NCBI RefSeq assembly: GCF_016462415.1
Contig: NZ_JAEMTF010000014.1
Span: 1-64,000, forward strand
Direction: 5' to 3'
DNA: 64,000 bases
From: Williamsia sp.
GTDB taxonomy: Bacteria > Actinomycetota > Actinomycetes > Mycobacteriales > Mycobacteriaceae
The first letter of the stretch is position 1. Each line of letters begins with the position of its first letter. A program made the translations under genes and the position numbers. Below are positions 18,355-27,880 of this stretch, in pieces. The notes below the pieces were generated by a model. It saw nothing but the letters and a program-made list of their open reading frames with translations. It was not told the DNA's origin and searched no databases.

Positions 18355-19113
18355 ATGACCGACTCCGACACCGAATTCGCGACCGTCTCACCGAGGCCAT
18401 CTGCCCTGGTCGCGCTGCCGGGAACCGGATCGGACGCCGACTACGCCCGGCGGGCCTTCACGCCGGCCGCGCGGGCACTCGGGCTCGAGTTGATCGCGGT
18501 GGACCCCTCGGCCGACGGCATCGAGGTGGGATACCGGAGGGCGCTCGACGCCGCTGCCGCGCAGCACCGACACCTCCTGGTCGGCGGCGTGTCGATCGGG
18601 GCGTGCGTGGCACTGGACTGGGCCGTGGACGACGAGCGGTGTGTCGGCGTGTTCGCGGCGTTGCCACCGTGGCTCGGCTCCGCCCACGATGCACCGGCGT
18701 CGCACAGCGCGCGGTACACCGCCGAGCTCATCGACCGCCTCGGCCTCGAGGGTGCGATCGCGGCCATGGTCGCGGGCAGCCCGGCGTGGCTCGGCGCGGA
18801 ACTTAGTCGGTCGTGGTCGGCCATCGGGCCCGTGCTGCGCGCACATCTCGACGAGGCCGCCGTCCTGCCGATCCCGACCCGCGACCGGGTGGCAGCACTG
18901 CGGGTCCCGTTGATCATCACCGCGGCGGTGGACGACCCGGTGCACCCGATCGCCGTCGCCCGACGCTGGGCCGAGTGCGCACCGCAGGCGGTCCTGCGGT
19001 CGGTCACCCTCGAGCAGTGGGGCGCCGACGCCGCGATCCTCGGACGCGAATGCGTCCGCGGGTGGCTCGCGGCGATCGGCGCGCAGAGTCCGTCGCGGTC
19101 TCAGCGACCCTGA
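18355..19113 (+). CDS. Alpha/beta-hydrolase fold protein
   Basis: 252-residue cytosolic hydrolase, counterpart of Rv2695. The nucleophile elbow GVSIGACVALDWA (GxSxG) is intact, and LIITAAVDDPVHPI supplies the acid loop. The histidine is not clear: the region after the acid ends EQWGADAAILGRE, so the triad may be incomplete. The ATG follows CAGTAT by 6 nt, a weak leaderless-type signal. It lies between two minus-strand genes and overlaps the DUF3710 3' end by 13 bp. Substrate unknown. Confidence 0.78.
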   Translation: MTDSDTEFATVSPRPSALVALPGTGSDADYARRAFTPAARALGLELIAVDPSADGIEVGYRRALDAAAAQHRHLLVGGVSIGACVALDWAVDDERCVGVFAALPPWLGSAHDAPASHSARYTAELIDRLGLEGAIAAMVAGSPAWLGAELSRSWSAIGPVLRAHLDEAAVLPIPTRDRVAALRVPLIITAAVDDPVHPIAVARRWAECAPQAVLRSVTLEQWGADAAILGRECVRGWLAAIGAQSPSRSQRP

Positions 19114-19994
19114 CGGCGACGCAGGCGTTGCAGAGCCGATCCCGACGAGCGACGGGCCGGCTCGGGCTCGGGTTCGGGTTCCGGTTCGACCTCGGCGACA
19201 GGGTCGGCGTCCGGATCGGGCTCGGCGATCACCTGGGCGCGGGCGATCTGCTCCCGCGCGCCCTCCCCCTCGGTCAGCGAGTCGATGACCAGCTCGTCGG
19301 CGGGTGTCGACTCCTCGACGGCGTCCACCGTGGCCGCGCCCGGCTCGGCGCCCTCGGTGGCCATGTGTTCCTGGGCGGCGGCGACCTGCTCGGCCAACAC
19401 CGGCGGCAGGATGACCGGCAACGCGTCGCGCGGTGGGTGTGGATCCGACCCGCGCCGTACGACCGACTCGCTCAGCACCGCACGCGCGACCGGGGCCAGG
19501 TCGTCGGCGAGTTCGGGCGGGCCGCTGCACACGCAACGGACCATCCAGCGCGGCCCGTCGACACCGATGAACCGGTGTACCGCGCCGGGGACGGCGGCGA
19601 CCACCTCGCGGCCCCAGTGACCGTCCTCGATCGCGGTCTGCGCGCCCTCGGTCTGCAACGACTCGACGAGCTCGCCCACGACCTCACGCCACATGCCCGG
19701 TGACCGCGGTGCCGCGAACGCGGCGACGCTGATACGTCCGTGCGGTGTGACGAGGTAGACCGCCTGCGGTTGGTGGTCGGCGGTCATCTCCACGGTCACC
19801 TGGCCGCCCTCGACCACCGGGACGAGAACCGACCCCAGATCGAGGTGCGAGTTGCCCAGGTCGATCTCGGACGCCAGGTCCTCGATGTCGTACGGACCGC
19901 GACCGGCGCCGATCTCGGCGGGTCCGGAATCCGGACCCGTGGCGGGGTCGACGTCGGTGGTGTCCTTGGAACGGGATCCGCGTCGCGCGGCCAT
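19101..19994 (-). CDS. DUF3710 family protein
   Basis: 297-residue actinobacterial protein, counterpart of Rv2696c. The conserved core (about 25-200) includes GPYDIEDL, LGSVLVPVVEGGQVTVEM and HRFIGVDGPRWMVR and is soluble. The last 100 residues are acidic and low in complexity, with an EPEPEPEP run and a basic end, RLRRRQGR. GAGGAG precedes ATG 19994. It is 6 bp downstream of dut, so the two share a message. Function unknown. Confidence 0.85.
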   Translation of the reverse strand: MAARRGSRSKDTTDVDPATGPDSGPAEIGAGRGPYDIEDLASEIDLGNSHLDLGSVLVPVVEGGQVTVEMTADHQPQAVYLVTPHGRISVAAFAAPRSPGMWREVVGELVESLQTEGAQTAIEDGHWGREVVAAVPGAVHRFIGVDGPRWMVRCVCSGPPELADDLAPVARAVLSESVVRRGSDPHPPRDALPVILPPVLAEQVAAAQEHMATEGAEPGAATVDAVEESTPADELVIDSLTEGEGAREQIARAQVIAEPDPDADPVAEVEPEPEPEPEPARRSSGSALQRLRRRQGR

Positions 19995-20000
19995 ATCTCC

Positions 20001-20501
20001 TCAGCCTTCTTCGTCCGGGGCGGGTCGGTCGGTGTCCGACAGCAGCGCATGTCCGCCGCTGGAACCGTAACCGCCTGCTCCCCTGCTGGTCTCGTCGAGT
20101 GAGTCCACTTCGACGAATTCCGGTAGCTCGACCCGCTGCACGAGCAGCTGTGCGATCCGGTCGCCGCGGGCGATCGAGATCGGCTCGCCCGGGTCGAGAT
20201 TGATCAGGCACACCTTGATCTCGCCGCGGTATCCGGCGTCCACGGTGCCCGGTGTGTTGACGATGGACAGACCCGCGCGGGCCGCGAGACCCGAGCGGGG
20301 ATGGATCAGCCCGACCGTCCCCACCGGGAGCGCGATCGCGATGCCCGTGGGCACCAGCACGCGTGCGCCCGGGGCCAGGACGGTGTCGATCGCGCTACAC
20401 AGATCGACGCCTGCATCACCGGGATGGGCGCGTACGGGAGCGGGGATCGTGGGATCGAGTCGCCTGAACGCGACCGTCCCCACCTGCACATCGACTGCCA
20501 C
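20001..20501 (-). CDS. dut: Deoxyuridine 5'-triphosphate nucleotidohydrolase
   Basis: Trimeric dUTPase that hydrolyses dUTP to dUMP and pyrophosphate, limiting uracil in DNA. Its 166 residues contain the motifs in order: HPGDAGVDL (1), PRSGLAAR (2), [11 protein letters not shown] (3), RGDRIAQL (4) and [10 protein letters not shown] (5), where motif 5 has Tyr in place of the more usual Phe. GTG 20501 lies 6 nt after TAGTCT, indicating a leaderless mRNA. It is divergent from the DUF3093 gene; counterpart of Rv2697c. Confidence 0.96.
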   Translation of the reverse strand: MAVDVQVGTVAFRRLDPTIPAPVRAHPGDAGVDLCSAIDTVLAPGARVLVPTGIAIALPVGTVGLIHPRSGLAARAGLSIVNTPGTVDAGYRGEIKVCLINLDPGEPISIARGDRIAQLLVQRVELPEFVEVDSLDETSRGAGGYGSSGGHALLSDTDRPAPDEEG

Positions 20502-20507
20502 GAACGC

Positions 20508-20513
20508 AGACTA
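20508..20513 (-). promoter_or_regulatory. -10 element TAGTCT for leaderless dut
   Basis: TAGTCT on the minus strand plus six bases reaches GTG 20501. It shares two base pairs with the -10 of the divergent DUF3093 gene. Confidence 0.55.
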
Positions 20514-20517
20514 CGCT
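20512..20517 (+). promoter_or_regulatory. -10 element TACGCT for the leaderless DUF3093 gene
   Basis: TACGCT plus six bases reaches GTG 20524. It overlaps the dut -10 on the other strand, so RNA polymerase can engage only one direction at a time. Confidence 0.55.
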
Positions 20518-20523
20518 GGAGCG

Positions 20524-21039
20524 GTGGCTTCGTTCTCATCGACCGACGCGAGGAATTCCCCGCCGGTCACCGACCGTTTCAGCGAACGTCTGCGCGTCCC
20601 GTGGTGGTGGTGGCTGGCCGCGGCCGTCGTCGTCGGCGTCTTCGGGTACGAGCTGCAACTGTCGCTGCACAAGGTGTCGTGGAGCCCCGTCGTCTACGTG
20701 ATCCTGGCCCTGCTGGGCGCGTGGATGTTGTGGTCGATGGGACGGGCGCAGATCCGGGTGAGCACCGACGGGGAACTCTTCGCGCACAAGGCGCATCTAC
20801 CGGCGACGGTGATCACCCGGGCGGCCACCATCCCGGCGACGGCCAAGAGTTCGGCGTTGGGACGTCAGCTCGACCCGGCGGCGTTCATGATGCACCGCGC
20901 GTGGGTCAAGACGATGGTCCTGCTCGTCCTCGACGACCCGGACGATCCGACGCCGTACTGGTTGGTCAGCACGCGCCGCCCCGGAGAGCTGATCGCCGCG
21001 CTCGGCATGACCGACGCCGCGGCGACCGACGAGGCCTGA
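20524..21039 (+). CDS. DUF3093 membrane protein
   Basis: 171 residues, counterpart of Rv2698. After a polar N-terminus come two adjoining membrane helices: one starting VPWWWWLAAAVVV (about 26-42) and one around VVYVILALLGAWML (about 56-74). A cytoplasmic domain with a beta-strand-rich DUF3093 core follows (AQIRVSTDGELFAHKAHLP, AWVKTMVLLVLDDPDDPTPYWLVS). Function unknown. It converges on the DUF4193 gene, with a strong hairpin between. Confidence 0.82.
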   Translation: MASFSSTDARNSPPVTDRFSERLRVPWWWWLAAAVVVGVFGYELQLSLHKVSWSPVVYVILALLGAWMLWSMGRAQIRVSTDGELFAHKAHLPATVITRAATIPATAKSSALGRQLDPAAFMMHRAWVKTMVLLVLDDPDDPTPYWLVSTRRPGELIAALGMTDAAATDEA

Positions 21040-21063
21040 GCCGCAACGTTGCCGTGAAACGAC

Positions 21064-21099
21064 GATGCGCCGACCCGCCCGAGGGCGGATCGGCGCATC
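21064..21099. terminator. Hairpin between convergent DUF3093 and DUF4193 genes
   Basis: Two 17-nt arms (GATGCGCCGAcCCGCCC and its near-perfect complement, one mismatch) flank a minimal loop. No U-tract follows. It should work from both directions. Confidence 0.6.
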
Positions 21100-21112
21100 A
21101 CCGATATGTGTG

Positions 21113-21412
21113 TCAGGCGCAGTCGACGCAGATGCGCGAGTTGCCGTTCTCCCGAGCCAGACGGCTGCGGTGGTACACGAGAAAACAACTCGTACAGGTG
21201 AACTCGTCGGCCTGCTTGGGGACGACACGCACCGAGAGTTCTTCGCCGGAGAGGTCTGCTCCCGGGAGTTCGAACGACTCGGCGGTGTCGGCTTCGTCGA
21301 CGTCGACGGACGCGGCCTGCGCCTCGCTGCGACGTGCCTTCAGTTCCTCGAGCGAGTCCTCGCTGAGGTCCTCGGTCTCGGTGCGACGTGGGGCGTCGTA
21401 ATCAGTTGCCAT
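21113..21412 (-). CDS. DUF4193 small zinc-ribbon-like protein
   Basis: 99 residues, counterpart of Rv2699c. The first 60 residues are acidic and probably unstructured; the C-terminal third carries FTCTSCFLVYHRSRL and ICVDCA, two CxxC knuckles 18 residues apart that should form one zinc site. Similar acidic-plus-zinc-ribbon proteins often contact RNA polymerase or ribosomes, but nothing here proves that. No clear leaderless -10 precedes ATG 21412; AAGGCGG may be its ribosome site. Confidence 0.83.
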   Translation of the reverse strand: MATDYDAPRRTETEDLSEDSLEELKARRSEAQAASVDVDEADTAESFELPGADLSGEELSVRVVPKQADEFTCTSCFLVYHRSRLARENGNSRICVDCA

Positions 21413-21806
21413 GGGGTTTCCGCCTTAACTTCAATACTTCCGACTAGCGCTGCCGCCCGGACATCTCACTTGGTGTCCGACGGCGCCATCACTGCCGTCG
21501 ACCCGGTTTCTTCGAGTCGGCCGCTCTGCCCCAACACAACGACGGTTATGGGCAATTTGTTGCCCGTGCGGAGCGGAACTTCAGTGATGTCTGCCACACC
21601 CGGCGAAACCGTGTTTCTGTGGCTGGAACCCGGGGAGCGGGCGAAGCGTAGCGCAATGGATTCCCAGGGTCAACAGCGAGTCGCAGGGTGATCATGCGCG
21701 GTCGGCGTTTAGAGTGTGATGCGCTGCCCCGGAAGGTGCCGACACGACGTGGTCGGCCACGACGACGTCGCGGGCGCGGCCGACCCTCCGGAAGGATGTC
21801 AGACCC
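21413..21806. other. 394-bp intergenic region, DUF4193 to cei
   Basis: No convincing gene on either strand; the open frames here are short and lack ribosome sites. It holds the divergent promoters, including TAGAGT at 21710 for cei. Base composition is less GC-rich than the neighbouring genes around 21420-21480 and 21530-21580. Several CGG/CCG-rich blocks after 21720 belong to the cei leader. Confidence 0.5.
21710..21715 (+). promoter_or_regulatory. Candidate -10 TAGAGT for cei
   Basis: TAGAGT predicts a start near 21722 and a leader of about 85 nt. It is the best TAnnnT hexamer in the region; no -35 was assigned. Confidence 0.35.
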
Positions 21807-22508
21807 GTGGTTTCGCAGATCACCACCGGATTCCCCACCGACGATCACGGACGGCCGTTCCGGCGTCGCCGTTACATACCGTTCGCCATCGCGACGATCG
21901 TGCTGCTCGTCCTGGGGATCATCATCTGGGCGAGCGCGCTCGCCGACGGCGACTCGTCGTCGGTGAACACGTCCTGCAACCAGCCGCCCGCGCCGTCCGC
22001 CGCGCCCTCGGAGTCCGCGGGTGCCCCCACCTCCGCGGCAGCCGCCCCGTCGCTGACGACCGTTCCCTCGGCCGACCTGATCGACGTGGCCCCCGGGGCA
22101 CTGTCCACCTTCCAGGTACGTGTGCTCAACGCGTCCGCCCAGCGGGGACAGGCACGAACGGTGCTCGACGACCTCACCTCGCAGGGGTTCACCCCCGCCA
22201 CCGACACCCCGTACGCCGACGACACGATCTACGACCAGAACCTCGCGTGCGTGGGACAGATCCGATTCGGGCAGGCCAGTCGCGCCGCGGCCGCCGCCCT
22301 CTGGCTGGCCGAGCCGTGCGCCGAACTCATCGACGACGGCCGCAGCGGAGCGGTCGTCGACCTGGTGCTCGGCACCGGTTTCACCAGCAAGGAGCAGTCC
22401 CAGGACGCTCAGGCCGCACTCGAGTCGCTGCGCTCGGCCGACCCGAAGAATCCCAAGACCGGCGCGGATCCGGCCCTGGTCCGCGCGGTGCACAACTCGT
22501 CCTGCTGA
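21807..22508 (+). CDS. cei: Envelope integrity protein Cei (LytR C-terminal domain)
   Basis: 233 residues: a short cytoplasmic basic stretch (RRRR), one signal-anchor helix (YIPFAIATIVLLVLGIIIWA, about 24-43), a Ser/Pro/Ala-rich linker and an extracytoplasmic LytR_C domain (about 105-233, starting TFQVRVLNASAQRG). In M. tuberculosis Rv2700 (Cei) supports cell-envelope integrity. A conserved cysteine pair (C54 and the one in NLACVG) could form a disulfide outside. GTG 21807 has GAAGGA about 10 nt upstream. It converges on the inositol phosphatase gene. Confidence 0.88.
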   Translation: MVSQITTGFPTDDHGRPFRRRRYIPFAIATIVLLVLGIIIWASALADGDSSSVNTSCNQPPAPSAAPSESAGAPTSAAAAPSLTTVPSADLIDVAPGALSTFQVRVLNASAQRGQARTVLDDLTSQGFTPATDTPYADDTIYDQNLACVGQIRFGQASRAAAAALWLAEPCAELIDDGRSGAVVDLVLGTGFTSKEQSQDAQAALESLRSADPKNPKTGADPALVRAVHNSSC

Positions 22509-22533
22509 TCGCCGCGTCGCCCACGACGCAGGG

Positions 22534-23382
22534 TCAGGGCAGGGACCCGAGTGCTCCGATCCGTTCGAGCAGCGCGGTGAACTCGGTCGCGATACCGGGC
22601 GCGACCGCCATCGTCACCGCGCCGTCGGACCCACGGGTCTCCGGTCCGGGCACGCTCACCACGGCCCCGGCCTCCTCGGCGATCAGCGCCCCGGCAGCCC
22701 AGTCCCACGGGTTGAGTCCGTGTTCGAAGTGCGCGTCGACCGACCCCGACGCCACCATGCACAGGTCCAGCGCGGCGGATCCGACGCGCCGCAGATCCCG
22801 CACCTCAGGCAGCAACTCGGCGATCACCGCGCCCTGCGCACGACGTCGTTCCTCGTCGTAGCCGAACCCGGTGGCCACCAACGCCAGGGCCACCGAGGTC
22901 ACATCGGTGCAGCGCAGTGGTGTCGGTCCGGACCCGTCGTCGCGGAACGCACCCGCTCCGCGTGTCGCCGAATAGGTGATGCGACGGGCCACGTCGACCA
23001 CGGCGCCGGCGACAGAGACCCCGTCGACCTGCGCGCCGATCGACACCGCGTAGGCCGGGATCCCGTAGAGGAAGTTGACCGTGCCGTCGATCGGGTCGAC
23101 CACCCAGCGGACTCCCTCGGGTACCTCCACCGTGCCGCCGTCCTCTTCCCCGAGGACGGTGTCCTCGGGGCGCAGACGGGTCAGCGCCGCGCGGATCAGG
23201 GTCTCGGTCTCGGTGTCGGCCACGGTGACCGGATCGGTCGGCGTGCTCTTCGTGGTGACCGACGACGACCGCGGCGGCGCCTCGGCATCGTCGAACAACT
23301 CGCCCCTGCGGACGCGGGCGTGGTCGGCGGCGGTCTCGGCGATCTCGATGGCGATGGCGGTCAGTTCCGCGGCGGATGTCAC
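22534..23382 (-). CDS. suhB: Inositol monophosphatase family protein
   Basis: 282-residue Mg2+-dependent phosphatase, counterpart of Rv2701c. The two metal-binding signatures are intact: GEEDGG then WVVDPIDGTVNFLYGIPAYA (about 93-112), and the C-terminal NPWDWAAGALIAEEAGA. Likely substrate is myo-inositol-1-phosphate, giving inositol for mycothiol and phosphatidylinositol, although members also act on fructose-1,6-bisphosphate or nucleotides. GTG 23382 follows a GAGG. It is divergent from ppgK. Confidence 0.9.
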   Translation of the reverse strand: MTSAAELTAIAIEIAETAADHARVRRGELFDDAEAPPRSSSVTTKSTPTDPVTVADTETETLIRAALTRLRPEDTVLGEEDGGTVEVPEGVRWVVDPIDGTVNFLYGIPAYAVSIGAQVDGVSVAGAVVDVARRITYSATRGAGAFRDDGSGPTPLRCTDVTSVALALVATGFGYDEERRRAQGAVIAELLPEVRDLRRVGSAALDLCMVASGSVDAHFEHGLNPWDWAAGALIAEEAGAVVSVPGPETRGSDGAVTMAVAPGIATEFTALLERIGALGSLP

Positions 23383-23491
23383 CCGGCAACCTCAACACAC
23401 GGCGCACCCCGGTGTCGCCGCCACCCGGCCGACACCCCCCGGTGCGGGCGGGCCGTATCGCCGACAGCGAGCGGCGTTCCGACGGCATGAC

Positions 23492-23497
23492 TAGCCT
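23492..23497 (+). promoter_or_regulatory. -10 element TAGCCT upstream of ppgK
   Basis: TAGCCT predicts a start near 23504 and a leader of about 38 nt with GGAGG before ATG 23542. Confidence 0.45.
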
Positions 23498-23541
23498 TGA
23501 GCGCGTACCGGAGTCGGACGATCGCATGGAGGACACACGTC

Positions 23542-24339
23542 ATGTCGCAAGCCGCCAGCCCGGGTGCGGACGCACCCATCACCGACACGCTCGGCCGCGC
23601 CTTCGGCGTGGACGTCGGCGGGTCCGGCATCAAGGGCGGCATCGTCGATCTCGACACCGGCGAACTCGTCGGTGACCGGTTCAAGGTGCTGACCCCCCAG
23701 CCCTCCACGCCGGCTGCGGTCGCCGCGGGCATCAAGGAGGTCGTGGACCACTTCTCCTGGGACGGCCCGGTCGGCGTCACCCTGCCCAGCGTCGTCTCCG
23801 GGGGCGTGGTCAAGACGGCCGCGAACATCGACAAGGGATGGATCGGGAGCGATCCCTACGCCCTGTTGGCAGGCGTTCTCGGCGACCGTCCGCTCGCGGT
23901 CCTCAACGACGCCGACGCGGCCGGCATGGCCGAGGACGCGTACGGCGCCGGACGCGACGCCAAGGGCATGGTCATGTTGCTGACCTTCGGCACCGGCATC
24001 GGTTCGGCGATCCTGTTCCACGGCAAGCTGCTGCCCAACACCGAGCTCGGACACATGGAGGTCGGCGGCAAGGAGGCCGAGCACCAGGCGTCGTCGAAGA
24101 TCAAGGAGGACAACGACTGGTCCTACGAGAAATGGGCGGGGCACGTGTCGAACGTGCTGACGGCCTACGAGAACCTCTTCTGGCCCGATCTGTTCATCGC
24201 CGGCGGCGGCATCAGCCGCAAGGCCCACAAGTGGATCCCGCACCTCACCAACCGCACCCCGGTGGTCCCGGCCACGCTGCAGAACACGGCTGGGATCGTC
24301 GGTGCCGCGATGGCCGTCGGCGCCCGTCTGAGGGTCTGA
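23542..24339 (+). CDS. ppgK: Polyphosphate glucokinase
   Basis: ROK-family kinase that phosphorylates glucose with inorganic polyphosphate or ATP. The 265 residues show the phosphate-binding AFGVDVGGSGIKGGIVDLD (about 20-38), the interdomain LTFGTGIGSAIL, and ELGHMEVGGKEAEHQAS, typical of polyphosphate-using members. ATG 23542 is picked for its GGAGG 9 nt upstream. As in M. tuberculosis (Rv2702) it sits directly before sigA on the same strand, but a good separate -10 for sigA lies in the 185-bp gap. Confidence 0.95.
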   Translation: MSQAASPGADAPITDTLGRAFGVDVGGSGIKGGIVDLDTGELVGDRFKVLTPQPSTPAAVAAGIKEVVDHFSWDGPVGVTLPSVVSGGVVKTAANIDKGWIGSDPYALLAGVLGDRPLAVLNDADAAGMAEDAYGAGRDAKGMVMLLTFGTGIGSAILFHGKLLPNTELGHMEVGGKEAEHQASSKIKEDNDWSYEKWAGHVSNVLTAYENLFWPDLFIAGGGISRKAHKWIPHLTNRTPVVPATLQNTAGIVGAAMAVGARLRV

Positions 24340-24420
24340 CCCGGCCCCGATCGGCGCAGGTCCGGGGCGTCAGCCGGTGTCGGTGGGCGTGGTGTGGAGA
24401 CCGAGCGGCCCAGGAATCGT

Positions 24421-24426
24421 TACAAT
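24421..24426 (+). promoter_or_regulatory. -10 element TACAAT for sigA
   Basis: TACAAT is one of the closest matches to the bacterial consensus in this window. It gives a predicted start near 24433 and a leader of about 92 nt to GTG 24525. Confidence 0.5.
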
Positions 24427-24524
24427 GTGTCAGTCGGCACCAGTTACCGGCCCTCAAGTCCCCGCTCCACCGAGGTGATCGCTCGGTGTGAAGCCACATG
24501 TTTGAAGTCTGTGAAAGGTCGTAC

Positions 24525-25895
<1,371 letters not shown>

Positions 25896-25910
25896 TCCCA
25901 CCCGCTCACA

Positions 25911-25951
25911 CGACTGCGCCGCCCCGGAGATCCTCCGGGGCGGCGCAGTCG
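25911..25951. terminator. Perfect 19-bp hairpin after sigA
   Basis: Arms of 19 nt (starting CGACTGCGCCGCCCCGGAG) pair without mismatch around a three-base loop. No U-tract follows on either strand. It lies between sigA and the convergent membrane-protein gene and can serve both. Confidence 0.75.
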
Positions 25952-25985
25952 TCGGTCGAAGGGTCGGTGGTGTGTTCGCTCACGC

Positions 25986-26537
25986 TTATGAGCGGATCCT
26001 GCTCCCCTGGTCGAACAGTGCCCACGCGGGGCCGGTCGCGAACCAGATCGCGGTGATGATCCCCACCAGCGGGAAGATGCCGTACAGGTCGTGCGCCTGC
26101 TGGTCGTCGGCGACCGTGAGAGCCAGACCCAGGACAGCGACGCCGGCGACACCAGCGGCCAGCAACCACCGCGCGAAGCCGATGAACTCGTGGTGGACGG
26201 CCTCCGGCCCGTGTTTCGGACGCGGCGTGGGCGCCGGTCCGTCGAAGAACCAGTGCGCGCACCGCACATCGGCCCACCGGATCATCGAGTGTCCGAACGC
26301 GACCGTCACCCCGAGGTAGATGCCCGCGATCCGGTGGATCTGCTCCACCGGGGCGCCGGAATGCAGGTCGAGGGCCACCGCCACGAGGAGCACCAGATCG
26401 ACCACGGGCACCGTGCGCAGGATGAGCGTCGACGCGCGGGGAGCCCGCAGGCCGTAGCGCACCGCGAGTCCGGCGAACACGACCACCCAGAAGCCGATCT
26501 CACAACCGATGATGACGAGGAGCACGGGGGATTCCAT
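25986..26537 (-). CDS. Unknown integral membrane protein
   Basis: 183 residues with about five hydrophobic segments (starting LLVIIGCEIGFWVVVFAGLA). A polar loop in the middle reads ADVRCAHWFFDGPAPTPRPK. I do not recognise a family. ATG 26537 is preceded by GGGGA; longer in-frame starts lack a ribosome site. Its divergent neighbour is a sensor kinase, and this gene could be one of its targets, though only by position. It is not part of the M. tuberculosis order here. Confidence 0.65.
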   Translation of the reverse strand: MESPVLLVIIGCEIGFWVVVFAGLAVRYGLRAPRASTLILRTVPVVDLVLLVAVALDLHSGAPVEQIHRIAGIYLGVTVAFGHSMIRWADVRCAHWFFDGPAPTPRPKHGPEAVHHEFIGFARWLLAAGVAGVAVLGLALTVADDQQAHDLYGIFPLVGIITAIWFATGPAWALFDQGSRIRS

Positions 26538-26680
26538 GTCCCCCAGCCTGCTGGGCATGCCCGTCGTGCACATCGGCCGCACGCACGAGATCACCGGGGC
26601 ACCGTCATCACTTCGGACGATTCGCCCGCCGTGTCGCACGTGGTGTGATGGTCGTCCCGAACGAGGAGGAGGCGGCGGCG

Positions 26681-27880
26681 ATGTGGAGTCGGGTGGCCGA
26701 ACGGCCGCGTCTGCGTGACGTCCTCGTGTGCCTGGCGTTCCTCGCGCTCGGCCTCGTCCTCTACGCCGCGGATCTGACCGTCATCGGGGGCAACTCCGGG
26801 TCACCGTTCGATCTGCCACGCTGGGTCGCGCTGATCACCCTGGTGACCGCGTGCGCCGTCCAGTCGCTGCGATCCACCGCACCCGGGGTGTCCTTCGCCC
26901 TGTGCCTCGCCGTTGTCGCGGTCGATGTCGTTCTCGCACAGTCGATATCGGTCTGGCTGGTGCTGTCCGACATCGCCTACGCCGTCGCGCTCTACGCCGG
27001 CCGCCGCACCGTGCACGTGATGTACGCGACGGTCGGGGCCATCACGGTGCTCGCGGTCGCGTCGGTACTCGCCGTAGACGGCAGCTGGCGTTCGGTTCTG
27101 CTGATCCTGCTCTGGTTGCTGGCGCTGGTCATCTCCCCCATCGGGTACGGACGCGCCATCGCCGAGCACCGGCTGGCCGCGCGGAGCGAGCGTGAACGGT
27201 CGCTGGCCGTCGCACAGCTGGCCGCGCGTGACCGTGCCGACGCCGTGGCCGATGAACGCCGCCGTCTGGCCCGCGATCTACACGACATCGTCGCCGGACA
27301 CCTGTCCGGCATCGCGTTGCAGTCGGCCGCCGCGCTGCGCGCCGGGCCCGGCGCGCCCATCACCGCCGAGGTGCTGGCCTCGGTGCGCAGCAACAGCGTG
27401 GAGGCGTTGGGTGAGATGCGCACCATGATCGAGGTTCTCGGAGGCCTCGACACCGAGGCCGGGCCCGACGACCACCAGGAGCAGAGCCGCCGGACGGCAT
27501 CCCTGCGTCGCCTCGACCGCCTCGTGACCACGGCGCGCACGGCGGGTTCACCGGTGACCGTGACCGGGGAGGTGCCTACCGAGATCCCGCCGTCCACCGA
27601 CGTCTGCGCCTACCGGATCGTGGCCGAGGCGCTCACGAACGCGGCCAGACACGCTCCCGCACAGCCCATCTCGATCACCCTGGGCGCCACCGACACCGAT
27701 CTGACCGTGACGGTGCGCAACCCGCTGGCCGGCGATGGCCACCCGCTCTGCGACGTGCGACCGTCGCACGGGTTGGTGAACATGGCGCTGCGGGCCGAGT
27801 CCGTGGGCGGGCGCTGCTCGGGCGCGGTGCACGGAGAGCACTGGGTCGTCGATGCCTCGCTCCCCCTGGCGGCGCGGTGA
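26681..27880 (+). CDS. NarL-type membrane sensor histidine kinase
   Basis: 399 residues. The first 150 residues contain five to six membrane helices without a large external domain, so the signal is probably sensed in or at the membrane. HisKA_3 dimerisation helix DERRRLARDLHDIVAGH (about residues 190-206) holds the phospho-accepting histidine. The HATPase part has AYRIVAEALTNAARHA (N box) and a reduced G box, HGLVNMAL. ATG 26681 is chosen for its strong AGGAGGAGG; GTG 26645 and ATG 26648 are in frame upstream. The stop overlaps the regulator start (GTGA). Confidence 0.85.
   Translation: MWSRVAERPRLRDVLVCLAFLALGLVLYAADLTVIGGNSGSPFDLPRWVALITLVTACAVQSLRSTAPGVSFALCLAVVAVDVVLAQSISVWLVLSDIAYAVALYAGRRTVHVMYATVGAITVLAVASVLAVDGSWRSVLLILLWLLALVISPIGYGRAIAEHRLAARSERERSLAVAQLAARDRADAVADERRRLARDLHDIVAGHLSGIALQSAAALRAGPGAPITAEVLASVRSNSVEALGEMRTMIEVLGGLDTEAGPDDHQEQSRRTASLRRLDRLVTTARTAGSPVTVTGEVPTEIPPSTDVCAYRIVAEALTNAARHAPAQPISITLGATDTDLTVTVRNPLAGDGHPLCDVRPSHGLVNMALRAESVGGRCSGAVHGEHWVVDASLPLAAR

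Noticed and set aside
21113-21806. Extra small gene in the 394-bp gap before cei
   Set aside because: The plus-strand frame that covers part of it begins inside the DUF4193 gene, lacks a ribosome site and encodes no recognisable domain.
24498-24524. ATG 24498 as the sigA start
   Set aside because: It has no ribosome site, and GTG 24525 gives the conserved AATK beginning with AAAGG at good spacing.
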